Below are positions 1 through 9,995 of a stretch of DNA of 22,168 nucleotides, piece after piece. Source of the DNA: Paramacrobiotus richtersi (taxonomy: Eukaryota > Tardigrada > Eutardigrada > Parachela > Macrobiotidae); NCBI GenBank assembly GCA_034698045.1, contig JAQGAU010000989.1, positions 1 through 22,168 on the forward strand. Direction: 5' to 3'. A model generated the notes under the pieces. It saw only the letters and a program-made list of their open reading frames with translations, was not told the DNA's origin and did not search any database. Each line of letters begins with the position of its first letter. Positions within the stretch are counted from its first letter, which is position 1. Made by a program: the position numbers and the translations under genes.

Positions 1-1178
1 CGGTACCTGCTTCGCTGAACATCTCGACGGGTCGAACAGTCTGGCCTGTTTGTTACAAAGCGTGGCCTCTAGTTAGTGTTATTCTCTCTGATTATACTTA
101 TGCGCATTTTAAATAAATTATTTGAAAAACCTGAAAAAAACAATTAATAAAAAGTGAGTTAATGTTTTTTATTTTCACTGAAAAACGCAGAGAAAACTGG
201 ACTCCACTAGGAACCAAACTAATCTTTAAACAACTAAAAAAACATTTTGCGCAGTTTATTTCTAGTTATAGTATTATATTTCCATTACGTGAGTAGCGAT
301 AATAATTTTATGTAGGGCAATTTATCAGTTGCACTGTGTTGACTGAACTTTATTTGTTAAAAACAAACCGATTAAGAAACTTGCTATTTAACGACTAAAT
401 TCACCTAATGTACTAGTTACATAATTTATTTACTACGGTAGGTATAAAGCAGACAAACATTTTCCATGGAATTCCATCAATCATTTATAAGGCTCTTTTT
501 CGCTTAATTTATCGTCGAAGTGAACTGTAAGATAAAAATGTTTTGTCGCATTCATTTGGGGAACGTTTACCCTCAAGAGAATTATTTCAGCTGGTTGACC
601 TTTAACTGTTGAATATTTTCAGTAGTACGAGTATTTGACAAGCAAAAAAGTTGCTGTCCGATTTTTCATTTTATTGTGTTATTAAAATCCCGACGGATGC
701 GTCAAGGGGCAGAATCGAGCCACTACTAATCATAAGATTTTACGTGTACCATCCTGACACGAAAAAATACAAGGAAATAATAAGAATTAGCAGCAGTAAA
801 ACAGTTAATACATTGTACTGGTAAAACAGGCAATTTTATTGCACAGAAATATTTAATATTTAATAAGCGACAGTTCATCGTGCTTCGAAGTAAAATGGTA
901 GGATAATAAAACGATGGTTGGATAAAACAGATGATTAATCTTCTTTGAAAGCAGAAAAATAATTTTTTTTGTGCTGACGATTTTACGCTTCGAACTTACA
1001 ACAAATGCATTGTAATTATTGTTACAGTCAAGTTACGAGTACTGCAGCTACATACATGAACAAACATTATTCTGTCGTTATTTGGAACTCTCGCTGTTTT
1101 AGTTAATTAATTAAATAATAAAAAAGCTGTTTTAGATTAACACCTGCCCCGGTTAATATACCATGCCAGATCACGATT

Positions 1179-1211
1179 AGCCACCTCACTACGATTTTAC
1201 ACATTTCAAAC
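1179..1211 (+). repeat. Short interspersed repeat, copy A
   Basis: Member of a six-copy family with core AGCCACYKCACTACG, all in + orientation. This copy is AGCCACCTCACTACG followed by ATTTTACACATTTC, a tail shared in part with copies C and D. It lies beyond the 3' end of eIF3m. Just upstream, GGTTAAT (about 1151-1157) can pair with ATTAGCC of the repeat across an 18-nt loop. Confidence 0.7.
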
Positions 1212-1585
1212 TGCAGAATAATAGTTTATCAAGCGATCCTTGCACATACTTGGAAAAAAATCCAGATTTCATATAGCTATCACTTATCCCAAAGTAAAAT
1301 ATTTTTGAATCTAAATATTTCCACGCTTTTTGCATGTTATAATCAGTTCAACTGCCAACCGGTTCGACTTGTTGAACACCAGATTTCGGATTTCCCCTGC
1401 AAATTAAAATCATGGGGTTGCTCTATTGTACAGACACTGTGCTAACTTTGGTCGTTTTCATTCACAGTTTAGTGTTGGAATACAACAGCGACATCGAATG
1501 ATGAAAAAATAGAATTCATTTTACCAAATCACTATAACCAAATGACATAATCTACACAGATTCTCTTTGCTTCCGAAAGACAGAC

Positions 1586-1612
1586 AAGCCACCGCACTAC
1601 GGTTTTCCATAT
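1586..1612 (+). repeat. Short interspersed repeat, copy B
   Basis: The core reads AGCCACCGCACTACG, followed by GTTTTCCATAT. It is closest to copy E, which shares the core exactly and the TTTTCCATAT tail. It lies 3' of eIF3m. Confidence 0.7.
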
Positions 1613-1882
1613 CAGTATCGAGCTATGCACTGTGCAATATTTCGATAATGAACTGCTTCAGGAATGATTCACCATCTACTGCGGATTGATTTACAAACAC
1701 ATGTTCTGCCGCTTCGATAAGTTTATATATCAGCATATGATTCGTAGTATTCACAGCTCCATTTTTCCAGTGTAATTTGTACTCGTTGTTATTCGCGTGT
1801 TTTTACTCGGATTAGCATGAATTTGGTAGTTCCCTTTTCCTCAACAGTCACTGGAACAATCTGATCTAGTCTTAGCATTCAT

Positions 1883-1888
1883 TTTATT
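1883..1888 (-). terminator. Likely polyadenylation signal of the eIF3m gene
   Basis: TTTATT on the + strand reads AATAAA on the minus strand, about 150 bases after the eIF3m stop codon at 2037-2039. It is the first canonical signal downstream of that stop, giving a 3'UTR of roughly 170-180 bases. AATAAA is frequent by chance in AT-rich DNA, so this is inferred from position only. Confidence 0.45.
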
Positions 1889-2036
1889 CACACAGACAAC
1901 GACAATCAGCCACTGTTTTCGTGAAACGCCGCAACACAACCAACTCTTCCAAATTAGAAAAGAAAACATATTCATTAGCCACTGTCAAACATTCCCACCT
2001 GTACCTCACAACAAAAACCGACCGTTTTCTCCCTTT

Positions 2037-5000
2037 TCAAGCCAGATTAGCGTCGGGATTGGTGACGGAGGCCAGCATGCGTTTCATATGGCGCACCTGC
2101 TGCTGCCACACTGTCAGGCCCTCCCGCAGCTCCGCCCACTTGGCCCGCGAGAAGGAGGGCTCCATGCAGGTGGTCACGCGGAAGCGCTGGTGGGCGGCGT
2201 CCATTTTACCCGAAATCAGACGGGTCTTCAGGGCTGCAACACACACAACAACTTTCAGTTTATCATGCCTCTTTACCGTTTAAACTGCACGAGACAGGCA
2301 TTTTTTGCAGTACTAGATCGACGGCTAAACCAGTTTTACGGTATGTTACGAAAAACTTCCCATCTTCACGTGTTGTAATTCTCATAAATACTTACATAAT
2401 TTTTAGTTCCTATTCGAGAATTACATTATTCTGTCATTAATTTAAGAAAATCTCGCTTCTTTTATCAGTAGACTGATAAAATTATAACAAAAACTTATTG
2501 CACAACTTCAGATAATAATATCATCTATTAGAACGCTAGCAAACCAGTGGCGAGCAGACGGAGCAAATGGCTGAAAAAGTTGCACAACAAGCCACTTCAC
2601 TACGATTTCACACGTTTGTAAATGCAGTTCCGCAACCAGCTAGTCAGTGAATTACCATTAATTTTTATTTGTATTTAGTATAAATAAGTGCACCATTGCA
2701 GTTCTAACCGGAATTGTGCATCCATAGCATTTATCCAAATTTTCTTACGTAACAACTGTTTGCTAAATTTTTAGTGACCTTTTAACGCAGACCCGTCTTC
2801 GATTTTCAGCCAACTGAATCTACCGCACTCATCTATCGAATCTGGAGCGGTTTCGCGGCTTTCACTCAAAAATCACATTCTTACGTCATTATTTTTCTTC
2901 TCAAGCTCGCTACCTCACTAAAACTATAAAAAACCTTTTCGAGTAGAACAACGTCACTAGCTACGCTGTGTACAGTGTGCTTGCAAGTATATGACGTATC
3001 GTGTAGTGCACATTACAAGCCACTTCACTACGACTTCACACATTTCATAATGCATTTCCGCACCCATTAAACCGCCAAAAGTTACCAGTAAATTTCACAC
3101 ATCTACCACAGTATAAAAAAAAAAAATAGTATATTCATATAACAATACTAGAACAACGACTGGATAAAAAGAAAATCCTGCTATCAAATGCTTATCAAAG
3201 TCAAATAATATCGCTTGTGTTTTCAAACCACGCAACAAGCTTTGCGGACCGAGGCAATAAGCCACCGCACTACGTTTTTCCATATTTCCAAATTCATTAC
3301 TTTACTTCACAGCATGTTCAAAAAGTCGCCAAGAAAACCTGTAAATTATTAATCTTCTACATTAAGCATTTATAAACATGGAGAATGTTCCGCCACACTA
3401 GGATAACCTAATCTCAATTGACTTTGAACAGAACATGGCAAATTCCACACAATTAATACTCGACACAAACGTCAATAATACCTTCAATAATGAACTTTTC
3501 CACTTCCTCCACATTGTGCACTTTATTCCCCTCCATTTCCCCGGCGTCCAAGTGCAGCTGCTTGGCGATATCGGCGTAGCTGATCTCCTGCTGACCACGG
3601 CTGATATTCAGGAAGGTTAGCAAGCGGATTTTGCGGATATTCTCCTCATGCGATAAACCTGCGCAGTATTATCATCATAAATATTTTCATCACACTTTTA
3701 CTGTTTTTTAATCGTGATTCGATACTATTTCAGAAAAACTACAATTTTTTTGCTCGCTTTCCTGAAACAGTTGTACACAAACGACAACAAACACACAGGA
3801 AGTAATGCCATAAAAATGTATGTCGCAACAATCAGCTGCAAAAATACTAGAGTGAATATTTTATTTATTGATTTCAAGTAATTTTATTAAATAAATATTA
3901 AAAACCCGGGAATAATTACCCATGTTGTGGATGGCATCGGTGCCTTTGCTGCGGAAGTTCATGTAGTCCCCAACATTTCCGGACACGAAGACATTCAAAA
4001 GCTGAAGAAAAAAACCAGACACAGTCAAGAACCGAACACAAGGAAAAAACCCCAAATAAAAAGAAAATCGATTCAACTAAACAACAATACGAAATCAATA
4101 GCAAGCGTACGTTAATTACCAATAATGTATACACTTTAATTAACGATAACTATGATAACAAAATGGTGATAACATGCTGCTCATGTTGCTACAATCGAAG
4201 CTGACAATCATCATTTACATCTGAGAATTGCTATGGAAGGCAATATGCACTCAAAACACTTGGCTTGTGAGCTTTTCCACCATACCTCAAACACAGGCTG
4301 ACCGCGCAGGCTCTGCACCGGTTTCAGATGGAGAAGATGATCCAGAGAGATGGCATAGGGATCGGCAATGGCGTCACGCACACACCTGCAGAGTCCCGAA
4401 TTTCAGTCCATATTTACATTACGAATTGAACAATCTTACTTAAATTTGCAATCAGATCAAGAAAAATTTACAAACAACGTTTTTTCGAATTGAATAGGTC
4501 TATTCTAACAAAACCGATAGAAATTGTGGCATGTAATACAAAGTATTTGTACTATAATTAACTAACCTCAAACTAATAATTTATTAACTTTTGTTAATAT
4601 TTTACATTTAGTTCTTCATATTTTTATTAAACTGAATGTATTAAATTTAAAATTTCCCCCATGGAAAGGAACATGTTTCGTATGCATCTGCTTCACAATA
4701 ATCTAGAAATTTACTGACCGAACATTTTACACAGCTGTCAACTATGGAACACGAAAACATCCGCATCAACTCACATAAAAGCCTCTTCCTTGGCTTCACC
4801 TGCGGTTTCCAGTGTGAATGTCTTCAAGAGCTCCACCATCACTTTGGACGCCTTGGTGCTGTCATACCAGACATTTTTTACTATTAAATCCAAACAAACA
4901 GTTCGATCTGGAGGACGATGCTTACTGTTCTTCCGCTTTCAGCAACGCAGCATGGATAATACGCCACACATTACGGACACGCGTGTCGTCCAGTTTCCAC

Positions 5001-6823
5001 AATTTCATCCATTCTTTCACCTGGAAAACACGCATAACCATCTTCTGACCGATAAATTAAAATCGGGACTGAAAGTTTTACATCTTTCCAGTACTGCCTG
5101 TACAAGTCTCAGTTTCAACGTACTCGGTAAATTCTAAAAAAAGGAAATTTTTGGGATTTACAAACCGTTTTTTTGCTAGTTTTGCCCTACACCCAATTGG
5201 CATGTCTCCTTACAGAGCCACTGCACTACGATTCCATACCATTTCAAACATACCATCTGGAGGTAAAATGCAAACTTCACAACATTACAAATTAAATCAA
5301 GATATGGAAGAAGTAAAGTTTTGAAAAAATTTCCCTAAACGGAAAAACAGCCTGTGTTAATGCAAAAATGAAATTCTAATTAAAAAAAACCCATAGTAAA
5401 ATTACATTAAAGGAAAATTACAATTAATTAACCCAGCTGTTACACGAACCGAGCGTCACATTCGTATAAACAACAAGATACAGACAAAATAGGTGTTTTA
5501 TTCTGTGTGCTTACTTTAATCGGATCCGTAGCGACACGGTGGAGATAGTTACAAGCGGAAGCCAATTCCAGCAGGCGAATGTATGGAATATAACGCAAAT
5601 CCGATGCTTCAGGCAGCCCGTAAAACAGCGTTGATAAACTAGAAATTATCATCAATGTATTAAAATAACTATCAGCAATACGATAAATTACAGGTAATAC
5701 AGTTAAACACATAAATTTATGTATTTATTTATTTATTTCGTACATAAATATACTGAACGAAAAAATAGCGTAATTAAAACACAACAATTAACGATCAAAT
5801 AAATTATAGTAAATAAACAGAAATAAAATTAAAATTTAATCCTAATAATCCTCACAAATACGACACCAAAAGAGATTGTGACTTACACTCGCAGCCGCAC
5901 TACACCAAATTTATTTCCATTTTCCCCGGACAAATCGGCCAGTTTATTGGCCAGCATAACGACCAACTTCTCCCGGGTTTCCTCGGGGACTTCGAAGAAG
6001 AGGACGCATGTTAAAATGCCATTTAACAGCGATTCCACCACATTCTCTGCAAGCAAAATAAAGCATATTCAAAAATTAAAAACAAATGAAAAATATGGCA
6101 AATTTTGTTATAAAATTACAAAAAACCACTTCCCGAAAATCAGAATTAAATAATTAAAAATTAAGACAATATTAACCCAACAATATCTCACTTTTTCAAG
6201 GTGCTGTCAGATAGTATGCGAAGTGCATCAGTTACGAAAAAAATAACTGAGAACCCTCGAAAAATACTCAGTAAACTGATTATGCCAAATTAAGTGAAAC
6301 GACACAAGGAAATTTTGTAGCAAATTTATTTTTCAATTTATGAAGCAAAAAGTATACGATTTCAATTATGGAAAGTATTTTTTTCAAAGTCAGAACCTAT
6401 AAAAAAGGAACAAAATTCCAGAAAATCTTAAAAAAATCCAGAATAAATACATTTCGCGGTAATTCCCGTGTTAAACGTACCCTGCGGAAGCCTATTAGTC
6501 AGACTGGCATTTTCCACCAGACTGAAGAGAGTCAGAATGAGATCGGACGTGGAGGCAGTCGGGGGACCTTCGTCCGTGTCGCGTTCCGCCACGGGTACCA
6601 CGATGTCCGCTTTCAGTTCGTTTTTGAAGTACCGCGCAATCTCCGTCAACTACACACGGAAAATCAATTACTCCATGATCTTTCATTGCAATTGTATCCA
6701 AATAGTCAGTGGTTTTCGCAGGGCAGATGGGAATCTGGAGACCCATCTGGATTCGAGGAATACTGGTACCTGTTCATTCAAGGGCTTGGGCATAAACAGG
6801 GGAACGTTCGCTTTCATCTTCAT
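2037..6823 (-). CDS. eif3m: Eukaryotic translation initiation factor 3 subunit M (PCI domain), 10 exons
   Basis: Subunit of the eIF3 complex, which acts in the cytoplasm to bring initiator tRNA and mRNA to the 40S ribosome. Coding exons, minus strand: 6823-6770, 6649-6481, 6046-5887, 5638-5515, 5020-4926, 4858-4775, 4385-4286, 4001-3920, 3658-3482, 2233-2037. Every junction is GT-AG, all phases match, and the total of 1242 nt gives 413 residues against 374 in human eIF3m. Colinear matches to the family include SLDHLLHLKPV (LFDHLLTLKPV in human), LLNVFVSGN, KIRLLTFLNI and the C-terminal FSRAKWAELREGLTVWQQQV (human FGKQQWQQLYDTLNAWKQNL). The PCI/winged-helix part spans roughly residues 215-375. 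An in-frame ATG six codons upstream, at 6841, is an alternative start. Introns run from 67 nt (4859-4925) to 1248 nt (2234-3481). No frameshift or stop is seen. The exon model is my manual splice, so single boundaries could shift slightly. Confidence 0.94.
2589..2640 (+). repeat. Short interspersed repeat, copy C (last eIF3m intron, antisense)
   Basis: The core reads AGCCACTTCACTACG with tail ATTTCACACGTTTG. Similarity to copy D continues for about 50 nt, including AATGCA and TTCCGCA. It sits in the last intron of eIF3m, antisense to that gene. The segment 2540-2618 can fold as an imperfect hairpin with this repeat as its 3' arm: CAAAC/GTTTG, GTG/CAC and TGGCT/AGCCA pair. Confidence 0.75.
3017..3069 (+). 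repeat. Short interspersed repeat, copy D (last eIF3m intron, antisense)
   Basis: The core is identical to copy C (AGCCACTTCACTACG), with tail ACTTCACACATTTC. Upstream, AGTGTGCTTG (near 2976) can pair with CAAGCCACT with one bulge. It lies 430 bases from copy C in the same intron. Confidence 0.75.
3259..3290 (+). repeat. Short interspersed repeat, copy E (last eIF3m intron, antisense)
   Basis: The core reads AGCCACCGCACTACG, identical to copy B, with tail TTTTTCCATATTTCC. It is the third copy in the 1248-nt last intron of eIF3m. A weaker, shortened resemblance, GCCACACTAGGAT, follows at about 3392 and is not counted as a copy. Confidence 0.72.
5216..5252 (+). repeat. Short interspersed repeat, copy F (eIF3m intron 4, antisense)
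   Basis: The core reads AGCCACTGCACTACG with tail ATTCCATACCATTTC. It lies in the intron between the exons at 5515-5638 and 4926-5020, far from the other copies but in the same orientation. Confidence 0.7.
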
Positions 6824-6841
6824 GGTATCCTTCGAGTGCAT

Positions 6842-7204
6842 TTGACAGAATAATAAATAAATCCTGATTAGCAGCAAAAGATTTTAGACGGAATTTACGA
6901 GGCAATCTTCCACGTGAAAAGTTCACATTTCACCACTGAAAACGAATTAAAAACCGGAAAATGTGGCAGTTTGTAAGCCGATCGGTCGGCTTTTACTCGG
7001 TCGGCATAAACCGCTCATGACGCAGATGCTGTACCACCTTGCAGCCGGTGCAGCAACATCGTGTAAGTAAACCACATTTTGGCGTTTAATTCTAATTAAT
7101 CTTTTAGTTTAATTCATTTAGTTTCCACCTACTGTGTCCAGATGGCGGATGCGTCTGGTGTGTAATAAAAAAAATTGATCACAGATGTGTAAAAAAGAGA
7201 AAAA
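6842..7204. other. Spacer between eIF3m start and tRNA-Val
   Basis: No gene seen. It must contain the eIF3m promoter and 5'UTR (minus strand), but I find no clear TATA box. On the minus strand, runs of five and six T (7200-7204 and 7192-7197) directly follow the tRNA and are suitable as its RNA polymerase III terminator. Confidence 0.5.
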
Positions 7205-7277
7205 TGTCGCTGCCCGGGTTCGAACCGGGGACCTTCTGCGTGTAAAGCAGACGTGATAACCACTACACCACAGCGAC
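7205..7277 (-). tRNA. tRNA-Val (anticodon UAC)
   Basis: A 73-nt intronless tRNA. The acceptor stem GTCGCTG/CAGCGAC pairs perfectly over 7 bp, followed by discriminator A. The D arm holds the A-box sequence TGGTGTAGTGG. The anticodon stem TCTGC/GCAGA encloses loop TTTACAC, giving anticodon TAC (UAC), which reads valine GUA codons. The T arm is CCCGG-TTCGAAC-CCGGG and carries the B box. No CCA is encoded, as expected in a eukaryote. A T run follows as polymerase III terminator. The body closely resembles animal tRNA-Val. Confidence 0.96.
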
Positions 7278-7918
7278 CCGATGTATATATCAACTTCCAC
7301 CAAAGCCCATCCACTAGCAATTCTCTGCATATTTATGCGAGTCAGCCATTTATATTACATACATTTTAATGTTTGTTTCATTGGTGCTTTAATTACTTCA
7401 GTCAGTGCAGTAAAACCTGAATGAATCTGAATATTAATCCAGGTTAACTATCTGGAGTGCACTCGGTATGTGAACTAACTGACCGTTAAATGGGACAATC
7501 AATTAATTCCAAATGTGGACCATCGTAGACTCGTAGTATAGTGGCTGTCAGCGGTTCGCACAGTTGACAGTAACAACACAGTCTACACTGATTTTAAATT
7601 AAAGTCACCCATAATTCATGTTGTCATTTCTATTTTTTGCCAGTTGTTCAGGTTGAATTTGTGTCCCTGATGTAGAATCTGGGTCGTGATAATTTGTTGT
7701 TTTTTCGATCATGGAGAGTATTGTTGTTGACTTATAAAACATGACGACACAATAGACTAGCTTCTTGTGTTGGCCCTTCCCAATCGTTTATAGAGTTACA
7801 CAATTAATTACATAACAATCGGAACCAGCCGTTTATCCCTGTACCAGACAACCAAAACCATCATTTCATGCGCTCCTTATCGAAACATTCGACAAGACAG
7901 TGGTAGAACAAGTAATAT
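7278..7918. other. Spacer between tRNA-Val and the glycine-rich gene
   Basis: No coding region supported. It should hold the 3'UTR of the minus-strand glycine-rich gene, but no AATAAA follows that stop closely. A tRNA-like fragment and small hairpin at 7531-7570 are reported as a finding. Confidence 0.5.
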
Positions 7919-8878
7919 CTATCGACCAATTCCGAAGGGCACGGCCAGCCCGTATCCATTGTTCAAGCCCATTCCGCCCAGTCCAACGGCATTGTTGTAA
8001 CCATAACCATATCCGGATGCTACAAATAATAAACATACTGAAACTATTGTTTTGATTACATGAAATTTTTCTGTGAACGGCAGGATGCGACTATTATGAC
8101 ATACAAAACGAATCGCGGCAGTAAAACTAATAATAAGGAACAACTGTTTTTTTACGAAGGTTTCTACTTGTATTTGCTGTGTACGTTATCTCCACGCATA
8201 ACCATAACTCGGGAACACTAATCTGAAAATTCCCAATATATTTCGAAACCAGCATACTAACTGTGATAACATAAGCTTAATAATTTACTAATAAATAAAT
8301 ATATGAGATATCACCTTTTTTAAAAATTTCTATGAATAAAACTAATACTTAAATTATTATTACTACAAAAATTGATATTACTATTATCCTGAGTACTACA
8401 AATCTATTACGATTAAATATACAATCGTTAAGAGGAAAACCAAATTTTATTGCACGAGGTTTAGTATGTGGCGTGAAACTTACAAATTCCCTGAAGGGCG
8501 CTTTGTAATCCGGCCGTTTGACCACCGTAGCCCAATCCTCCGCCGAAACCCAGCTGCCGTCCTTCGCGTCCAACAAACTTCTTTTTACCCGTCAACTTGC
8601 CGCCGGAGGTTCCTTTACTTGTCGAGTTGCCGTCAGTTGCTAAACATTACAATCAGTAAATTTATATAGTCAATTTCCTTGCTATCTATTGGGAATTGTT
8701 AGTTAATAATTATTTACAGACAGGACTGTTCGAAAAATCGATACCACATTATTGAGTTGTATAAGAAAATGCAAGCCAATTTTTGTACGTCTTGTAATGC
8801 ACATCGTTTGACTCGAAACTTACCGAAAGCGGAAGCCAAAACGGCCAACAACGTGGTGAAAATCAGCCAGAGATTCAT
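7919..8878 (-). CDS. Secreted glycine-rich small protein (3 exons, orphan)
   Basis: Coding exons, minus strand: 8878-8824, 8639-8484, 8019-7919, all GT-AG (donors GTAAGT) with matching phases; 312 nt, 103 residues. Residues 1 to about 19 form a typical signal peptide: MN, a hydrophobic core LWLIFTTLLAVLA, then a small-residue cleavage region ASAFA. The mature part begins Ser/Thr/Gly/Lys-rich (about 20-45, with a KKK cluster), then becomes Gly/Tyr/Asn-rich (LGFGGGLGYGG, GYGYGYNN, GLGGMGLNNGYGL) and ends FGIGR. It has no cysteine. I recognise no family. Composition fits a cuticle or matrix component, a glycine-rich antimicrobial peptide or a processed peptide precursor; none can be chosen from sequence alone. 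A TATA box lies about 170 bases upstream of the ATG, which supports a real gene. Confidence 0.82.
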
Positions 8879-9044
8879 TGTAAGAATCGTTATTAACGAT
8901 AATCGGAAAAGGATAATAATGTTATGGACCACGGATCAAGGATAACTCCAGCCGGATCGAAAAGGTCACCGCGGAAAAATGCACGTACTACGCGAAAGGG
9001 ATTTTTTTACCGAATGGTCTCGAGATTAGCGCTTCGTTCAGTGA

Positions 9045-9051
9045 TTTTATA
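9045..9051 (-). promoter_or_regulatory. TATA box of the glycine-rich gene
   Basis: The minus strand reads TATAAAA here, 167 bases upstream of the ATG at 8878. Transcription would start near 9015-9020, leaving a 5'UTR of about 140 nt with no competing gene between. Inferred from motif and position. Confidence 0.6.
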
Positions 9052-9140
9052 GATGCTGCCCAGTGCATCAACAGGATCTGCATAGATTGCACTTGACCGT
9101 CACTCCAAATGAGAAATGGGGACAGGCGGGCAAGTCCGTG

Positions 9141-9158
9141 TTCGGACTAGTTCCGGAA
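9141..9158. promoter_or_regulatory. Heat-shock-element-like site upstream of the glycine-rich gene
   Basis: TTC-gg-ACT-ag-TTC-cg-GAA has three of the four units, at correct 5-base spacing, of the alternating TTC/GAA pattern bound by heat shock factor trimers. It lies about 90 bases upstream of the TATA box at 9045-9051. The inner GTTCCGGAAC is a perfect 10-bp palindrome, and AGTCCG/CGGACT just before it is another inverted repeat. Function is inferred. Confidence 0.4.
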
Positions 9159-9219
9159 CGGCCTGAGTATATGCTGTCCTAATGGCTTTGTGCTTTTTGA
9201 ATTTGCCTGGTCCAGAGAA

Positions 9220-9252
9220 CAAGAGAACATTCAGAATCCAAGAGAACATTCA
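9220..9252 (+). repeat. Short tandem direct repeat, 19-base period
   Basis: CAAGAGAACATTCA occurs at 9220-9233 and again at 9239-9252 with five bases between. Only two units are present, so this is probably a local slippage duplication. Confidence 0.6.
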
Positions 9253-9958
9253 TTGATAAATACATGTAATGAGTCTGTACGTACTGTATCCCCTCTTTAC
9301 TATATTTTTCAGTTGCTTGCTCGTGTCTGTTAATCACTTTATTATGTACGGGTCATCGCTGATGGTTTAATTGTTAAAGTAGTGTCAGATCCAAAAAACA
9401 GGGAAATCAGAACTAATATACAGTATTCACAGCCAGAATTCACAGCGCCCATTTTTCTTTTTAGCTAGTCTTAATCTGGCCGATTTCATATCAATCTGTG
9501 GTATACGCAATCTGTACTTGACATAAAAGATCGATCGGCGTTTTCTCTAAATATTATCCTAAACATTCTAAATATTATTATTTGTATAAGTACTGCATCA
9601 AAATTGAGAGGTATAGCTTTCGACTGTATAGCGTACGTACAAGCCAGAACCTCGATTCTGTATGAAAACGAAAGGTCACTCAATACTTTACGTAGTACTT
9701 GTCACTTTTATTGTTCGTGGAATGTCCAAGGGTTCATTGATCAGATAAAAATCAGCACAGAGAAGCGGCAAGGAGAACCAGTGTGTGTGAGCAAAGAATT
9801 CTGTAGCGGAAGACAAGTATTGACAAATACGTACACTGGAAATGTAGAACAGAAATCATACGAGTTAAGTGTAAGCCTCAACCTCTTTTCTGGATTACTA
9901 GTAACATGATAACATCAGACTGTGGTTTGTTTACTGTTTGCACTGCGGTACACAAATA

Positions 9959-9995
9959 ATTCTGAGATCTGTACAGTGTACAGATCTCCCAGAAT
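9959..9995. repeat. Near-perfect palindrome
   Basis: GAGATCTGTACA and TGTACAGATCTC form perfect 12-bp arms around a single central G (9964-9988). Pairing extends outward through ATTCTG/CCAGAAT after a two-base bulge, giving a stem of about 17 bp. A third related GTGTACAGATAT follows at about 10002. It could form a cruciform or be a dyad binding site. Confidence 0.7.

Larger units (their letters stand above)
1..1864. other. AT-rich intergenic flank, no gene seen
   Basis: I find no coding exon, tRNA or recognisable element. Frames are closed by frequent stops and A/T runs. Two copies of the short repeat family described separately lie at about 1179 and 1586. A 10-bp direct repeat, GCTGTTTTAG, occurs near 1094 and 1126. 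This lies downstream of the minus-strand eIF3m gene and may hold part of its 3' flank. Confidence 0.6.

Noticed and set aside
718-750. AGCCACTACTA...GATTTTACGTGT, a possible seventh repeat copy
   Set aside because: Requires a gap and an insertion inside the core; too weak to count.
9604-9909. 101-codon + strand ORF
   Set aside because: No domain, signal peptide or splice context; composition is like the surrounding non-coding DNA.
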